A stretch of DNA of 31,121 bases. Source: JAZKBN01 sp040388605 (GTDB taxonomy: Bacteria > Bacteroidota > Bacteroidia > Cytophagales > Flexibacteraceae). Positions 16,018-24,493 of this stretch are shown piece after piece (position 1 is the first letter of the stretch; each line of letters opens with the position of its first letter). A program made the translations under genes and the position numbers. The stretch spans positions 1-31,121 of the forward strand of contig JAZKBN010000078.1 of NCBI GenBank assembly GCA_040388605.1, given 5' to 3'. The notes below the pieces were generated by a model, which was not told the DNA's origin, searched no databases, and saw nothing but the letters and a program-made list of their open reading frames with translations.

Positions 16018-17403
16018 ATGACATCTGTTTGTTTTTATTTCCAGGTTCACCAACCGGTAAGGTTAAAGAGCTTTAGTTTCTTCCAAATCGGAACCGACCA
16101 CCAGTACGAAGCCGTAGATGTAAACTTCGGTATTCTGAACCGCGTGGCCGATAAGTGCTACCTGCCGGCTAACAACAAAATTCTTGAGCTGATTGAAAAA
16201 ACAGGCGGGAAATTCAAGGCTTCGTTCTCAATAACCGGCACAGTGCTGGAACAATTGGAAGCTTTTCGCCCCGATGTAATTGCCTCTTTCAAAGCCCTTG
16301 CCGATACCGGCTGCGTTGAATTTATGGCCGAGACTTATTATCACAGCCTCGCCTACCTGTTCAGCGCCGAAGAGTTTGAAAGGCAGGTTAAAATGCATAC
16401 CGATAAGGTTAAAAAGCTTTTCGGTGTAACGCCAACCACTTTCCGCAACACTGAGCTTGTTTACAGCAACAAAGTAGCAGCAACGGTAAAGAAAATGGGC
16501 TATAAAGCCATACTTGCCGAAGGTGTTGATCGCAACCTGGGCGGCTTGCCGCCAACCACGGTTTTTCGTGCCGAAGGAACGCCGCTGATGAAAGTGCTTT
16601 TACGACACTACCGCCTCAGCGACGACATAGCTTTCCGTTTCTCAGATAAAGGCTGGAGCGAATACCCGCTTCTTGCCCCCCGCTTTGCGAATTGGCTGCA
16701 TAATATGAAAGAAGAAGGGGCCGATACCATTAACCTCTTCCTCGATTATGAAACCTTCGGTGAGCACCGTGCAGCTGAAACAGGCATTTTCCAATTCCTG
16801 ACATACTTACCTGCCGAGGTACTTAAAGATCCTGATTTCGACTTTGCCACCCCGTCTGAAATAGTTGCAAAGTATCCGCATGAGCATTTATACAACTGCC
16901 CCGAAGTAACAACCTGGGCAGATGAAGAGCGCGACCTTACCGGCTGGCTCGATAACAACATGCAGAAAGATGCCATTACCAAAATCTACGCTCTTGAGAA
17001 AAAAGTAAAAGCCGATGGTACCCCTGAGCTTGCCGACACGTGGGCCAAGCTTCAAACCAGCGACCACTTCTACTACATGAGCACCAAGTATTGGGAAGAT
17101 GGTGTAAGGCAGGCATTCAGCCCTTACAAATCGCCATACGATGCATATATAAACTATATGAACGTGCTTTCTGATTTCGAGGCCTTGGTTGAAGAAATCA
17201 GTGCAGTGGTTCCTAAGACGCCCGGCGCAATTGCGGCCATGAGCAAGCCTGCTGAAACAGGCGAGGCTGCGGCACCTGCAGCAGAGGCTCCCGTAAAAAA
17301 GGCTAAAGCACCTTCTAAAGCCAAAGCAGAAGAAGCTTCGAATACGCCGGCCCCGAAGGCTGAACCTGCAAAGAAAGCTCCGGCTAAAAAAGCAGCCAAA
17401 TAA
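16018..17403 (+). CDS. GH57 family alpha-amylase/glucanotransferase with basic tail
   Basis: 461 residues, no signal peptide. The GH57 motifs are visible: YFQVHQPVRL (motif 1), TFRNTELVY with nucleophile Glu146 (motif 3), LFLDYETFGEH with acid/base Asp243 (motif 4), and TSDHFYYMS (motif 5). It hydrolyses or rearranges alpha-1,4-glucans in the cytoplasm. Residues of about 410-461 form a low-complexity tail of Ala, Lys, Pro and Glu ending KKAPAKKAAK, resembling histone H1-like or linker sequence. The catalytic domain is complete without it. It is co-oriented with the GT4 gene 61 nt upstream and is followed by two strong hairpins. Whether it hydrolyses, branches or transfers cannot be told from motifs. 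Confidence 0.92.
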   Translation: MTSVCFYFQVHQPVRLKSFSFFQIGTDHQYEAVDVNFGILNRVADKCYLPANNKILELIEKTGGKFKASFSITGTVLEQLEAFRPDVIASFKALADTGCVEFMAETYYHSLAYLFSAEEFERQVKMHTDKVKKLFGVTPTTFRNTELVYSNKVAATVKKMGYKAILAEGVDRNLGGLPPTTVFRAEGTPLMKVLLRHYRLSDDIAFRFSDKGWSEYPLLAPRFANWLHNMKEEGADTINLFLDYETFGEHRAAETGIFQFLTYLPAEVLKDPDFDFATPSEIVAKYPHEHLYNCPEVTTWADEERDLTGWLDNNMQKDAITKIYALEKKVKADGTPELADTWAKLQTSDHFYYMSTKYWEDGVRQAFSPYKSPYDAYINYMNVLSDFEALVEEISAVVPKTPGAIAAMSKPAETGEAAAPAAEAPVKKAKAPSKAKAEEASNTPAPKAEPAKKAPAKKAAK

Positions 17404-17427
17404 TTACCGGGTAATAACTGCTCACAG

Positions 17428-17470
17428 CAAAATGCCGTTGAATTCCTTTGGGACATTCAGCGGCATTTTG
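17428..17470 (+). terminator. Long hairpin terminator after GH57
   Basis: CAAAATGCCGTTGAAT (17428-17443) pairs with ATTCAGCGGCATTTTG (17455-17470): 16 bp with one G-U pair and an 11-nt loop. The A-rich and T-rich ends of the stem suit termination in either direction. Confidence 0.8.
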
Positions 17471-17539
17471 CATTAAATTCCGGCCGGTTATTTGTTGCCG
17501 AACTGCAAAGGAGTTGAGCAGGTCTAAGCTAATAATTCG

Positions 17540-17598
17540 AATAAAGAAAAACGCAACACCCGGGCTGTTAAGGCCTGAATGCTGCGTTTTTCTTTATT
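17540..17598. terminator. Bidirectional terminator between GH57 and cyanophycinase
   Basis: AATAAAGAAAAACGCA (17540-17555) pairs perfectly with TGCGTTTTTCTTTATT (17583-17598), 16 bp with a 27-nt GC-rich loop. On the plus strand it is followed by CTTTTTT. It lies 18 nt past the cyanophycinase stop, so it can serve both convergent genes. Confidence 0.82.
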
Positions 17599-17616
17599 CT
17601 TTTTTAATTGATATAG

Positions 17617-18489
17617 TTAATCCAGCTCTACCGGGATTGGCGCAGTTTCAGTAAATGAGCGTTCTGTGAGGCTGTATTTAAAGCCTTTGGCGAGAATATG
17701 CACCACAAGGTTTTCTATGCTTATGGGCGAACCTTCGGGTATATCAGCTATGTTGCTGTACTTGATATTGTGACCGTCGAACAGGAGCACAAGGCCGCTG
17801 CCTATGGTTTCAATTTGCGTTCCTTCTGTAATCAGCACACCGGTATCATCTCCAAGGCCAATACCTATGGCACCGGGATTTCCGGCAACAGCCTGGGTAA
17901 GTCGACCGAAACGTCCGCGCTTAACAAAGTGGGTATCTATTATAACATTAGGTACGAAGCCAAGCCCCGTGGTTATTTTTACTTCACCTTTAAGGAGCGC
18001 TTCGCTGCTTTCTCCGCCATAAATCATGGTGGTGCTCATGGCCATGGCGCCGGCGCTGGTGCCGCTGATCATGAAATCTTCGTGCAGGTACTTATTCCTC
18101 AGAATTTGAAGTAAAGGAGTGCCGCCAAAAATAGTGCTCAGCCTCAATTGATTTCCGCCTGTGAACATAACACCGTCGGCTTCACGTATGCGTTGCTCAA
18201 ATTCAGGCTTAACGGCATCGTGGCGGCTTTTAATATGCATTACGCCAACATTCCTGCACCCAAGCCTGTCGAAAGCCTGCTTATAGCCTTCCCCTATTTC
18301 CTCGGGTATCATAGAAGCGGTAGTAATTACCTCGACCCTGGATTCAGGGCCCTTCATTTCATATAGTATTCGGCGCAGAATACCTGATTCAAAAAAGTTA
18401 ACATGGCTGTAGGCCGCAGATCCTTCCGGATCTGTTCCTTTATCCACGTTTCCGCCTATGGCAATAATCTTGCCTTTGGGTACGCTCAT
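17617..18489 (-). CDS. cphB: Cyanophycinase (peptidase family S51)
   Basis: 290 residues. Cyanophycinase cuts cyanophycin (multi-L-arginyl-poly-L-aspartate) into beta-Asp-Arg dipeptides. The S51 signatures are present: KIIAIGGNVDKG at the N-terminus, ADGVMFTGGNQLRL near 105-116, and FMISGTSAGAMAMS with the nucleophile Ser145. The length is typical of the cytoplasmic form and no signal peptide is seen. No cyanophycin synthetase (cphA) or dipeptidase gene is in the window; in related genomes I recall synthetase and hydrolase often being adjacent. It is divergent from the 1217-residue protein gene and convergent with GH57. Other S51 members (peptidase E-like) are possible, but the length and motifs favour CphB. 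Confidence 0.88.
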   Translation of the reverse strand: MSVPKGKIIAIGGNVDKGTDPEGSAAYSHVNFFESGILRRILYEMKGPESRVEVITTASMIPEEIGEGYKQAFDRLGCRNVGVMHIKSRHDAVKPEFEQRIREADGVMFTGGNQLRLSTIFGGTPLLQILRNKYLHEDFMISGTSAGAMAMSTTMIYGGESSEALLKGEVKITTGLGFVPNVIIDTHFVKRGRFGRLTQAVAGNPGAIGIGLGDDTGVLITEGTQIETIGSGLVLLFDGHNIKYSNIADIPEGSPISIENLVVHILAKGFKYSLTERSFTETAPIPVELD

Positions 18490-18833
18490 CTATGTGCATT
18501 TTACGGCCTTGGCCGTGTCTTATCCGGTAACCGAAGTACGAATGTAACAATTATTCCTTTAAGCAGATTGCATTGGCCTTTAAAATGACAGCATTGTTCA
18601 TAATTAAACCCAAATAAATGCAAGCTTTTAAGAGCAAACTCATACGGTTATTAATTGTATTTTCATGATAAGATTAAATTTTATTGCAGTTTATCGCGCT
18701 AAAGTCCTTATTTTGGACCAATTCCGGATGCAGGCAATCACAAGCCGGCAAGGTATTGGTTTAATGCAATTCATAAGGTAATCTGTTATCATGATTCCCA
18801 TGATGCATTTACCTTCCAATTTTCCGGCCTGAT
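18490..18833. other. 344-bp divergent intergenic region
   Basis: AT-rich spacer holding the promoters of the cyanophycinase (minus) and the 1217-residue protein (plus). A possible plus-strand promoter is TTG at 18684-18686, 21 nt, then TTATTTTG at 18708-18715 (one mismatch to TAnnTTTG). A small inverted repeat, ATCATG-attcc-CATGAT, lies at 18788-18804, 29 nt before the start codon, and could be an operator or a short hairpin. No convincing minus-strand promoter or small gene is visible. Confidence 0.35.
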
Positions 18834-21800
18834 ATGAATCCGGTACACCTGAAGCATTCTTTTAGCCTGCATTTTAGCCACCTGGCTTTTGCACTTTTGC
18901 TGATATTATCGGCAATGGCTTTGCCGTTAAAAGTGTGCGCCCAGGTAATAGGTACCGGGAATAAAATTGTTTTTTCAGCCCCCACTGATGCTCAGCAAGC
19001 TTGGGCAGATAATTCTAAAACGAGGAATTATGAATTTAAAATTCCGGAAACAGCTGACGCAGATCAGCAACATTTTACATTAACCGGTTTATTCCCAATC
19101 AACAGCGGCAGTATTTCAGCAATTTCAGGTCAATATGCAATAAACTGCAAATTCAGGAAAGGCAATTCTGATTTCATTGGCTTTGCAATAACACGCCAGG
19201 GTCCGGGCCTGGTTAAGATCCATTTAAATTTACCGGGAGAGCCGCCATCTGCCCGAACTGCAGGCTGCATCTTACCCGACAGCATTTTTGGTAAATCGGG
19301 CTGCGATACCTGCATGCGGAGAATGACCATAATTGCTAAAAACGAGGAGGTATTACTTTATTCTTCCTCTGCTTTGGCTGCAACCCTGCGATTTTCTTCA
19401 GACAGCGATTATAATGACGTAATCAGAACGGTTTCCCCGGTATTAAGCAACTCAACAGCTTCATACCGAAACCTTGTGCTATATGAAGGCAGCCTGTCGG
19501 CAAGGGCAATGATTGAGCAAAAGTTGCTTGATCCCCTTGGCAAACCCGGAACAGCATTGTTCCTTGATGGCAAAACTTATATTGATTTGGGCACAGTGCC
19601 TACCGGTAGCCTGCCGCCCGCATTCAGTGTTTCGTTACGGGCACATCGGCATGATTGGCAAAAAGTTCCGCCCTGCACCATTATTTCAAACAGGCAAAAA
19701 GACGGCTTCAGCTTAAGCATTACAGATTCACTTCTAAAAGCGGAAATATCCGGCAATAGTCAAAACCTTTCATGTTCTGTTCCGCTTCGCAGAATTAAAT
19801 CAGGGTGGAGGCAGTTCTTTTTAACATTTAACGGCTATAATCTGCGCCTGTATGTTGATGGTGTTGTTGCTTCAGAGGCAAAATCTGTAAAACAAATTAC
19901 TATTCCCCATGCTGCCGACAGGCCGGTTATGATTGGCGCCGCTCCGGGCCCTGCCGGAAAACCGAAATCCGGCCCATGGTTTTACGGCACAACAGACGAA
20001 GCAGGCTTTTATAAATGTGCCCTGAGTCCGTCTAAAGTTATGGCCGAATTCCTGGGCATGCTAAGCGTAAGCTCGGCTTGCCTTGCTGCCGGGTTCGATT
20101 TTAATGAAAATGGTGAAACCGTAGTTTCAGATATGGTGGCTTCGGCAAAGGGTAAGGTTTTTTCCGGCGGGGCATCATCTGCTTGGGTACCTTCCAACTT
20201 ACCAATGTGCCAGGCCAATGTTCAGATTTCTTCGGCCGGTAAATTGCAGCACAGGTTTGGCTTTAGTATTGTTCCGAAAGAAACGCAGGCTATAAATTTT
20301 GCGGCTTCTGTATCTGATGCCTTACCGGCATCAGCTTACCTGGGCAGGCTGCCTGCTGCTGCCGGCCTTTCTGAAGACCGCGTATGGTTTACTGTTAGAG
20401 AACCCGGACCGCATACAGTTGCTGAAATGAGCTTCATTCTCAGGAACGCCCCGGAGTACGACGATATAAAAAGGCCTCAAAGGCTGGTACTTTTTTTCAG
20501 GGAGGCCGGTGTGCCTGATAATGATTGGGAAGCCTTAGGAGTGGCTTATTCCGTTTCAGCCGATACAAGAACCGTAAGGTTTAAAGATGTTCCGTTTCGC
20601 AGCGGTCAATGGCTTATAGGCAGAACATCACCCCTGAAAACCATGCTGCATAATGTAAAAGAAATATGCAGCGGTTCAAAAATTAACGTTTTTTACCACT
20701 GTACCGAAATGCCCCTGAGCGGCAACAGGTTTACGCTTGAAATCAGCGATAACGAAGGAAGTTTTGGGAATCCGCATGTTTTGGCTGCTGTTGACGGAAT
20801 TTCCTCTGAAGGTTCGGTTCCGGTAATAATTCCCAAAAGGTACCCACCCGGATCGGCCTACAGAATAAGAATCAGGAGCAGCTACCCGGCATTAACCGGT
20901 TCACCCTCAGATAATTTTGAAATATTAGGTGCAGTTCCCGGCCATTATAAGCCGGCTGCTTTCCTTCAGTCGAACAGCCCGGTTTTGCTGAATGAGCCAA
21001 TAAGGCTCAGCGCTCCCCTGTTTCCCGGCGCCGATTATTGGTGGACAGGCCCGGCAGGTTTCAGTGATAATACCGCAGCACCTGCCCCTTTTACCGCTTT
21101 GGAACAGGCATCAGGAAGATACAGCCTCATAATAAGCCAGGATGCCTGCCGCGATACTTTTTATACTGATGTGGCTGTAATTAAGAGCCATTCTGCAAAA
21201 ACACCGGCCGGCTTAAAACCGGCAAGGCCGCTTGGCATATTGGAAGATACCTATGGCCAAAGCAGTATTGATATAGACTTACACCCTTCAGAGAACTTCA
21301 GCGCACTGGAAGTATTTTCTGAAAAAATGGCCGATATAAACACCCACATCCGCCATGCTGAAAGGGTGCACGACGAGCAGGCCCTTAAACTGCACCACAG
21401 TGCCGCTGTAAACCTTTCCATAGCTCAACGGCGGTTCGATACTGCTGTTATTCACCTGCGCCAATTGGCCGCATTAGAAACCAAACAGAGTGTAAAAGTT
21501 GGAATATGCAGCAAAATGGCATCGGCCTGGCAAAGGCTGCAGCAAGATGATTCTGCTGCGAACAGCTATGCTATGGCCGGTGACGCTGCAGAACAAAGCG
21601 GTAATAAAAAAGAAGCAATTAACCATTATACCCGTGCCGCCAATATGATTTCCGGCACCGATGATGAACGTGCAACTATATACAGGAGCATAGCCGAACG
21701 CCTTTCATCCGTAAAAGCTGTGCCGGCCAGAACCAAAGCTGAGCAAAGGCTCATTGCCAAAACCGAAAAACTGAGAAAGGCCCGATATAAGCGCGATACA

Positions 21801-22487
21801 GAAATAGCCCTGCAGCTTTCATTATTAAACCGTAACAAAACAGACAGGCAAGCTGAAGCAATTAAAGCTGAGCCAAAAATTGTAGCCATAGAACATGAGC
21901 CTGATCCCTTTGGCAGAAACTACCTGATGCCGGCAGAACCTGAAGCCCCGGTTACCAAACCAAAATCACCAGGTTCACCGGTTTATAAGATGCCAAAATC
22001 AACAGGCCCTGATTCATCTCCGTTGCCCGGAAAAACAGGAGTCCCTGAGGGTAAAACCAACTTACCTAAAATTGTAAAGCCAAATTCTAAGGCTCCGGTT
22101 AAGCCTGTAATGGTTCCGCCTGCAAAAAAGCATGTTAAGAAAATCAGGTATAACAGCTATTCTGATAAAGAAACAGGGCATAAACTAAAGCCGGGCTTTA
22201 CCCTTGCACAATATCACGACAGCAATAAACCTGATTTTAAGCCTGATACAGATATCCGCACAGGCTCAGCCAATGTCAGGCCCGACAGTTCAAATATTAA
22301 CAACAATACCTACACTGAAGATGGTGACACCATAACAGGCAGGCCTTCGAGAGAGGAAGAAGGCGCGGCCATACCCCCTAAGAGCAGGAATAATTACAGG
22401 TACTTAATGTACATTTTGGGTGCCTTAATTATTGGCGTATTAGCATGGGTAATAATTGCCAAAATCAGAGAGCAGGAAGAAGACTAA
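18834..22487 (+). CDS. Large exported protein: LamG-like, Ig-like, helical, Pro-rich, C-terminal membrane anchor
   Basis: 1217 residues; I do not recognise an assigned function. Layout: signal peptide (about 1-37, hydrophobic LAFALLLILSAMALPLKVCAQ); a beta-rich region with a possible metal- or disulfide-forming GKSGCDTCM near 160; a concanavalin/LamG-type domain at about 236-445 (GTALFLDGKTYIDLG, YNLRLYVDGVVASEA, DEAGFYKCALSPSKV); beta-sandwich material to about 600; Ig/PKD-like domains to about 785 (YWWTGPAGFSDN is typical of Bacteroidota Ig-like repeats); an all-helical TPR-like block at about 820-1000; a Pro/Lys/Ser-rich linker at about 1003-1186; one membrane helix (YLMYILGALIIGVLAWVII) and a short charged tail KIREQEED. 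No type IX secretion C-terminal domain is seen. The arrangement resembles the sensor half of a TPR histidine kinase or a periplasmic adhesin-like receptor tethered to the inner membrane. It converges on trpA with only 31 nt between stops. Confidence 0.85.
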   Translation: MNPVHLKHSFSLHFSHLAFALLLILSAMALPLKVCAQVIGTGNKIVFSAPTDAQQAWADNSKTRNYEFKIPETADADQQHFTLTGLFPINSGSISAISGQYAINCKFRKGNSDFIGFAITRQGPGLVKIHLNLPGEPPSARTAGCILPDSIFGKSGCDTCMRRMTIIAKNEEVLLYSSSALAATLRFSSDSDYNDVIRTVSPVLSNSTASYRNLVLYEGSLSARAMIEQKLLDPLGKPGTALFLDGKTYIDLGTVPTGSLPPAFSVSLRAHRHDWQKVPPCTIISNRQKDGFSLSITDSLLKAEISGNSQNLSCSVPLRRIKSGWRQFFLTFNGYNLRLYVDGVVASEAKSVKQITIPHAADRPVMIGAAPGPAGKPKSGPWFYGTTDEAGFYKCALSPSKVMAEFLGMLSVSSACLAAGFDFNENGETVVSDMVASAKGKVFSGGASSAWVPSNLPMCQANVQISSAGKLQHRFGFSIVPKETQAINFAASVSDALPASAYLGRLPAAAGLSEDRVWFTVREPGPHTVAEMSFILRNAPEYDDIKRPQRLVLFFREAGVPDNDWEALGVAYSVSADTRTVRFKDVPFRSGQWLIGRTSPLKTMLHNVKEICSGSKINVFYHCTEMPLSGNRFTLEISDNEGSFGNPHVLAAVDGISSEGSVPVIIPKRYPPGSAYRIRIRSSYPALTGSPSDNFEILGAVPGHYKPAAFLQSNSPVLLNEPIRLSAPLFPGADYWWTGPAGFSDNTAAPAPFTALEQASGRYSLIISQDACRDTFYTDVAVIKSHSAKTPAGLKPARPLGILEDTYGQSSIDIDLHPSENFSALEVFSEKMADINTHIRHAERVHDEQALKLHHSAAVNLSIAQRRFDTAVIHLRQLAALETKQSVKVGICSKMASAWQRLQQDDSAANSYAMAGDAAEQSGNKKEAINHYTRAANMISGTDDERATIYRSIAERLSSVKAVPARTKAEQRLIAKTEKLRKARYKRDTEIALQLSLLNRNKTDRQAEAIKAEPKIVAIEHEPDPFGRNYLMPAEPEAPVTKPKSPGSPVYKMPKSTGPDSSPLPGKTGVPEGKTNLPKIVKPNSKAPVKPVMVPPAKKHVKKIRYNSYSDKETGHKLKPGFTLAQYHDSNKPDFKPDTDIRTGSANVRPDSSNINNNTYTEDGDTITGRPSREEEGAAIPPKSRNNYRYLMYILGALIIGVLAWVIIAKIREQEED

Positions 22488-22518
22488 ACAACTGTAAACC
22501 AGGATACTTATTTACTAA

Positions 22519-23289
22519 TTACCTGAACTTTTTCATAAAGCCCGAAATTTTTTCTTCCAATGAGCCGCCTTTTTCAAGTGCTCTTATAAATGCGCTGCCA
22601 ACAATTGCGCCGGATGTATATTCACATGCCTGTTCAAAAGTATTTGCATTGTGAATTCCAAAACCTACAAGCATAGGCCTGACAGGCTTTGCTTCTCCCA
22701 GCTTTTTAAAATAGCTCATTGTGGTTTCGGAAAACTGACCTTCGCCGCCGGTTACCCCGGGAGAGCTTACAACATAAATAAAACCGGTACTCGCTTTATC
22801 AACCAGTTTAAACCTTTGGGCAGAAGTGCTTGGCGCTGCCAAGGGAATATATGAAATACCATTGTCAAGGAATTTCTCGGCAAAGCCCTTTTCAAATTCT
22901 TCCGGCGGAAAGTCAGGTATAATCAGTCCGTCTATTCCTGTTTCGCGGCATCGTTCTAAAAATTTATCTATACCGAACTGCAGTATCGGGTTCAGGTAAC
23001 CCATTAAAATTACCGGTATGCTTATCTTAGTTCGCATATTGGCCAATTGCCCAAGCAACTTTTCTAATGTCATGCCCTGTTCAAGCGCTATTGAGGATGC
23101 CTGTTGAATAGTTGGCCCATCGGCTACAGGATCACTGAAAGGAATACCTATTTCCACCATATCGGCACCATACTTTTCAAGAAGCTCTAAAATGGGTAAG
23201 GTATCTTCAAAAGCAGGGTAACCGGCAGTAAAGAATACAGATAATATATTGCCTTTCTTTTGGGCAAAAAGCTTGTCTATTCTGTTCAT
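22519..23289 (-). CDS. trpA: Tryptophan synthase alpha subunit
   Basis: About 257 residues, TIM barrel. Cleaves indole-3-glycerol phosphate to indole and glyceraldehyde-3-phosphate and passes indole to TrpB. Catalytic MVEIGIPFSDPVADGPTIQ carries Glu47 and Asp57; GYLNPILQFG, GLIIPDFPPEE and VSSPGVTGG (phosphate loop) are present, as is GFGIHNANTFEQA near the end. I place the start at the ATG at 23289 because MNRIDKLF matches the family start; an ATG two codons upstream (23295) is equally legal, and a TTG at 23310 would overlap trpB. It is the last gene of the operon and has no evident terminator before the convergent gene. Confidence 0.95.
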   Translation of the reverse strand: MNRIDKLFAQKKGNILSVFFTAGYPAFEDTLPILELLEKYGADMVEIGIPFSDPVADGPTIQQASSIALEQGMTLEKLLGQLANMRTKISIPVILMGYLNPILQFGIDKFLERCRETGIDGLIIPDFPPEEFEKGFAEKFLDNGISYIPLAAPSTSAQRFKLVDKASTGFIYVVSSPGVTGGEGQFSETTMSYFKKLGEAKPVRPMLVGFGIHNANTFEQACEYTSGAIVGSAFIRALEKGGSLEEKISGFMKKFR

Positions 23290-23299
23290 TGTCATGTTA

Positions 23300-24478
23300 T
23301 TAAAGTTCAAGGCGTTTCATATAGGTTTCCAAATCCTTATCTCCCCTGCCGCTGAGGTTCACAATTACAATGCTTTCAGGTCCTGTTTCAATAGTGCTTA
23401 AACACGCCAATGCGTGCGCCGACTCAAGGGCAGGTATAATACCTTCCAGGAGAGCCAGCTCATGCGCGGCATCCAGGGCTTGTTCATCTGTTACAGCCTT
23501 GAACTCTGCCCTGCCCGTTGTAAACAAATGGGCGTGCTGCGGGCCTATTCCGGGATAATCAAGCCCGGCAGATATGCTGAAGGGCTCGGTTATTTGACCG
23601 TCGGGCGTTTGCATGAGCAAAGTTTTACTGCCGTGTAATACCCCCGGCTTACCAAGAAATGTAGTTGCTGCTGAATAACCTGTATCAAGCCCTTTACCGG
23701 CAGCTTCGGCGGCAATAAGGCGTACATGGGGCTTATCAAGATAATGGTAGAAAGCACCTGCGGCATTGCTTCCCCCGCCTACGCAGGCAATAATAATATC
23801 AGGGTCCTGTTTACCTTCATCTGCCTCCATCTGCCAGGTAATTTCCTCGCTGATTACCGATTGAAACCGCGCCACCATATCAGGGTAAGGGTGAGGCCCG
23901 ACTACTGAACCGATAATATAATGGGTGTCTTCAGGATTACTTACCCACCAGCGCATAGCTTCGTTGGTTGCATCTTTTAGTGTACGACTCCCGCTGGTGG
24001 CCGGAATTACTTTAGCGCCCAACATTTTCATCCTGAATACGTTGGGTTTCTGGCGCTCCATATCGTGCGAGCCCATAAATACAATGCATTCAAGACCTAA
24101 TAATGCGCAAACAGCAGCGGTAGCCACGCCGTGCTGCCCTGCCCCGGTTTCAGCAACTATGCGGCTTTTGCCCATGCGTTTGGCAAGCAATGCCTGGCCA
24201 ATTGTATTGTTTATTTTATGTGCGCCTGTATGGCAAAGGTCTTCACGCTTCAGCAGTACCTTAAAACCATATTTTGCACTTAGCCTTTCGGCATGGAACA
24301 AAGGCGTTGGCCTGCCGGCATAGCTTGCCAGTAAACGCCTGAACTCCTTTTGAAAACCAAGTGAGTTAATCTGTTGTAAATAAGCGTTTTGCAGGGCCTC
24401 TATGTTTGCATGCAACATTTCCGGCACAAAAGCGCCCCCGAATTCGCCATAATAGCCTTTGTTATCTGTTTGGTACAT
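23300..24478 (-). CDS. trpB: Tryptophan synthase beta subunit
   Basis: 392 residues, PLP enzyme of fold type II. Condenses indole and serine to tryptophan as the TrpA2B2 complex. GEFGGAFVPEML opens the protein; HTGAHKINNTIGQALLAKRMG holds the PLP Lys88; AETGAGQHGVA contains the Glu-x-Gly-Ala-Gly-Gln substrate loop; CVGGGSNAAG binds the PLP phosphate. Its length is that of the standard TrpB1 type. It starts 15 nt after the trpF stop, and its own stop is 10 nt before the trpA start. Confidence 0.97.
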   Translation of the reverse strand: MYQTDNKGYYGEFGGAFVPEMLHANIEALQNAYLQQINSLGFQKEFRRLLASYAGRPTPLFHAERLSAKYGFKVLLKREDLCHTGAHKINNTIGQALLAKRMGKSRIVAETGAGQHGVATAAVCALLGLECIVFMGSHDMERQKPNVFRMKMLGAKVIPATSGSRTLKDATNEAMRWWVSNPEDTHYIIGSVVGPHPYPDMVARFQSVISEEITWQMEADEGKQDPDIIIACVGGGSNAAGAFYHYLDKPHVRLIAAEAAGKGLDTGYSAATTFLGKPGVLHGSKTLLMQTPDGQITEPFSISAGLDYPGIGPQHAHLFTTGRAEFKAVTDEQALDAAHELALLEGIIPALESAHALACLSTIETGPESIVIVNLSGRGDKDLETYMKRLEL

Positions 24479-24493
24479 AGTGTTTTAAAACGA

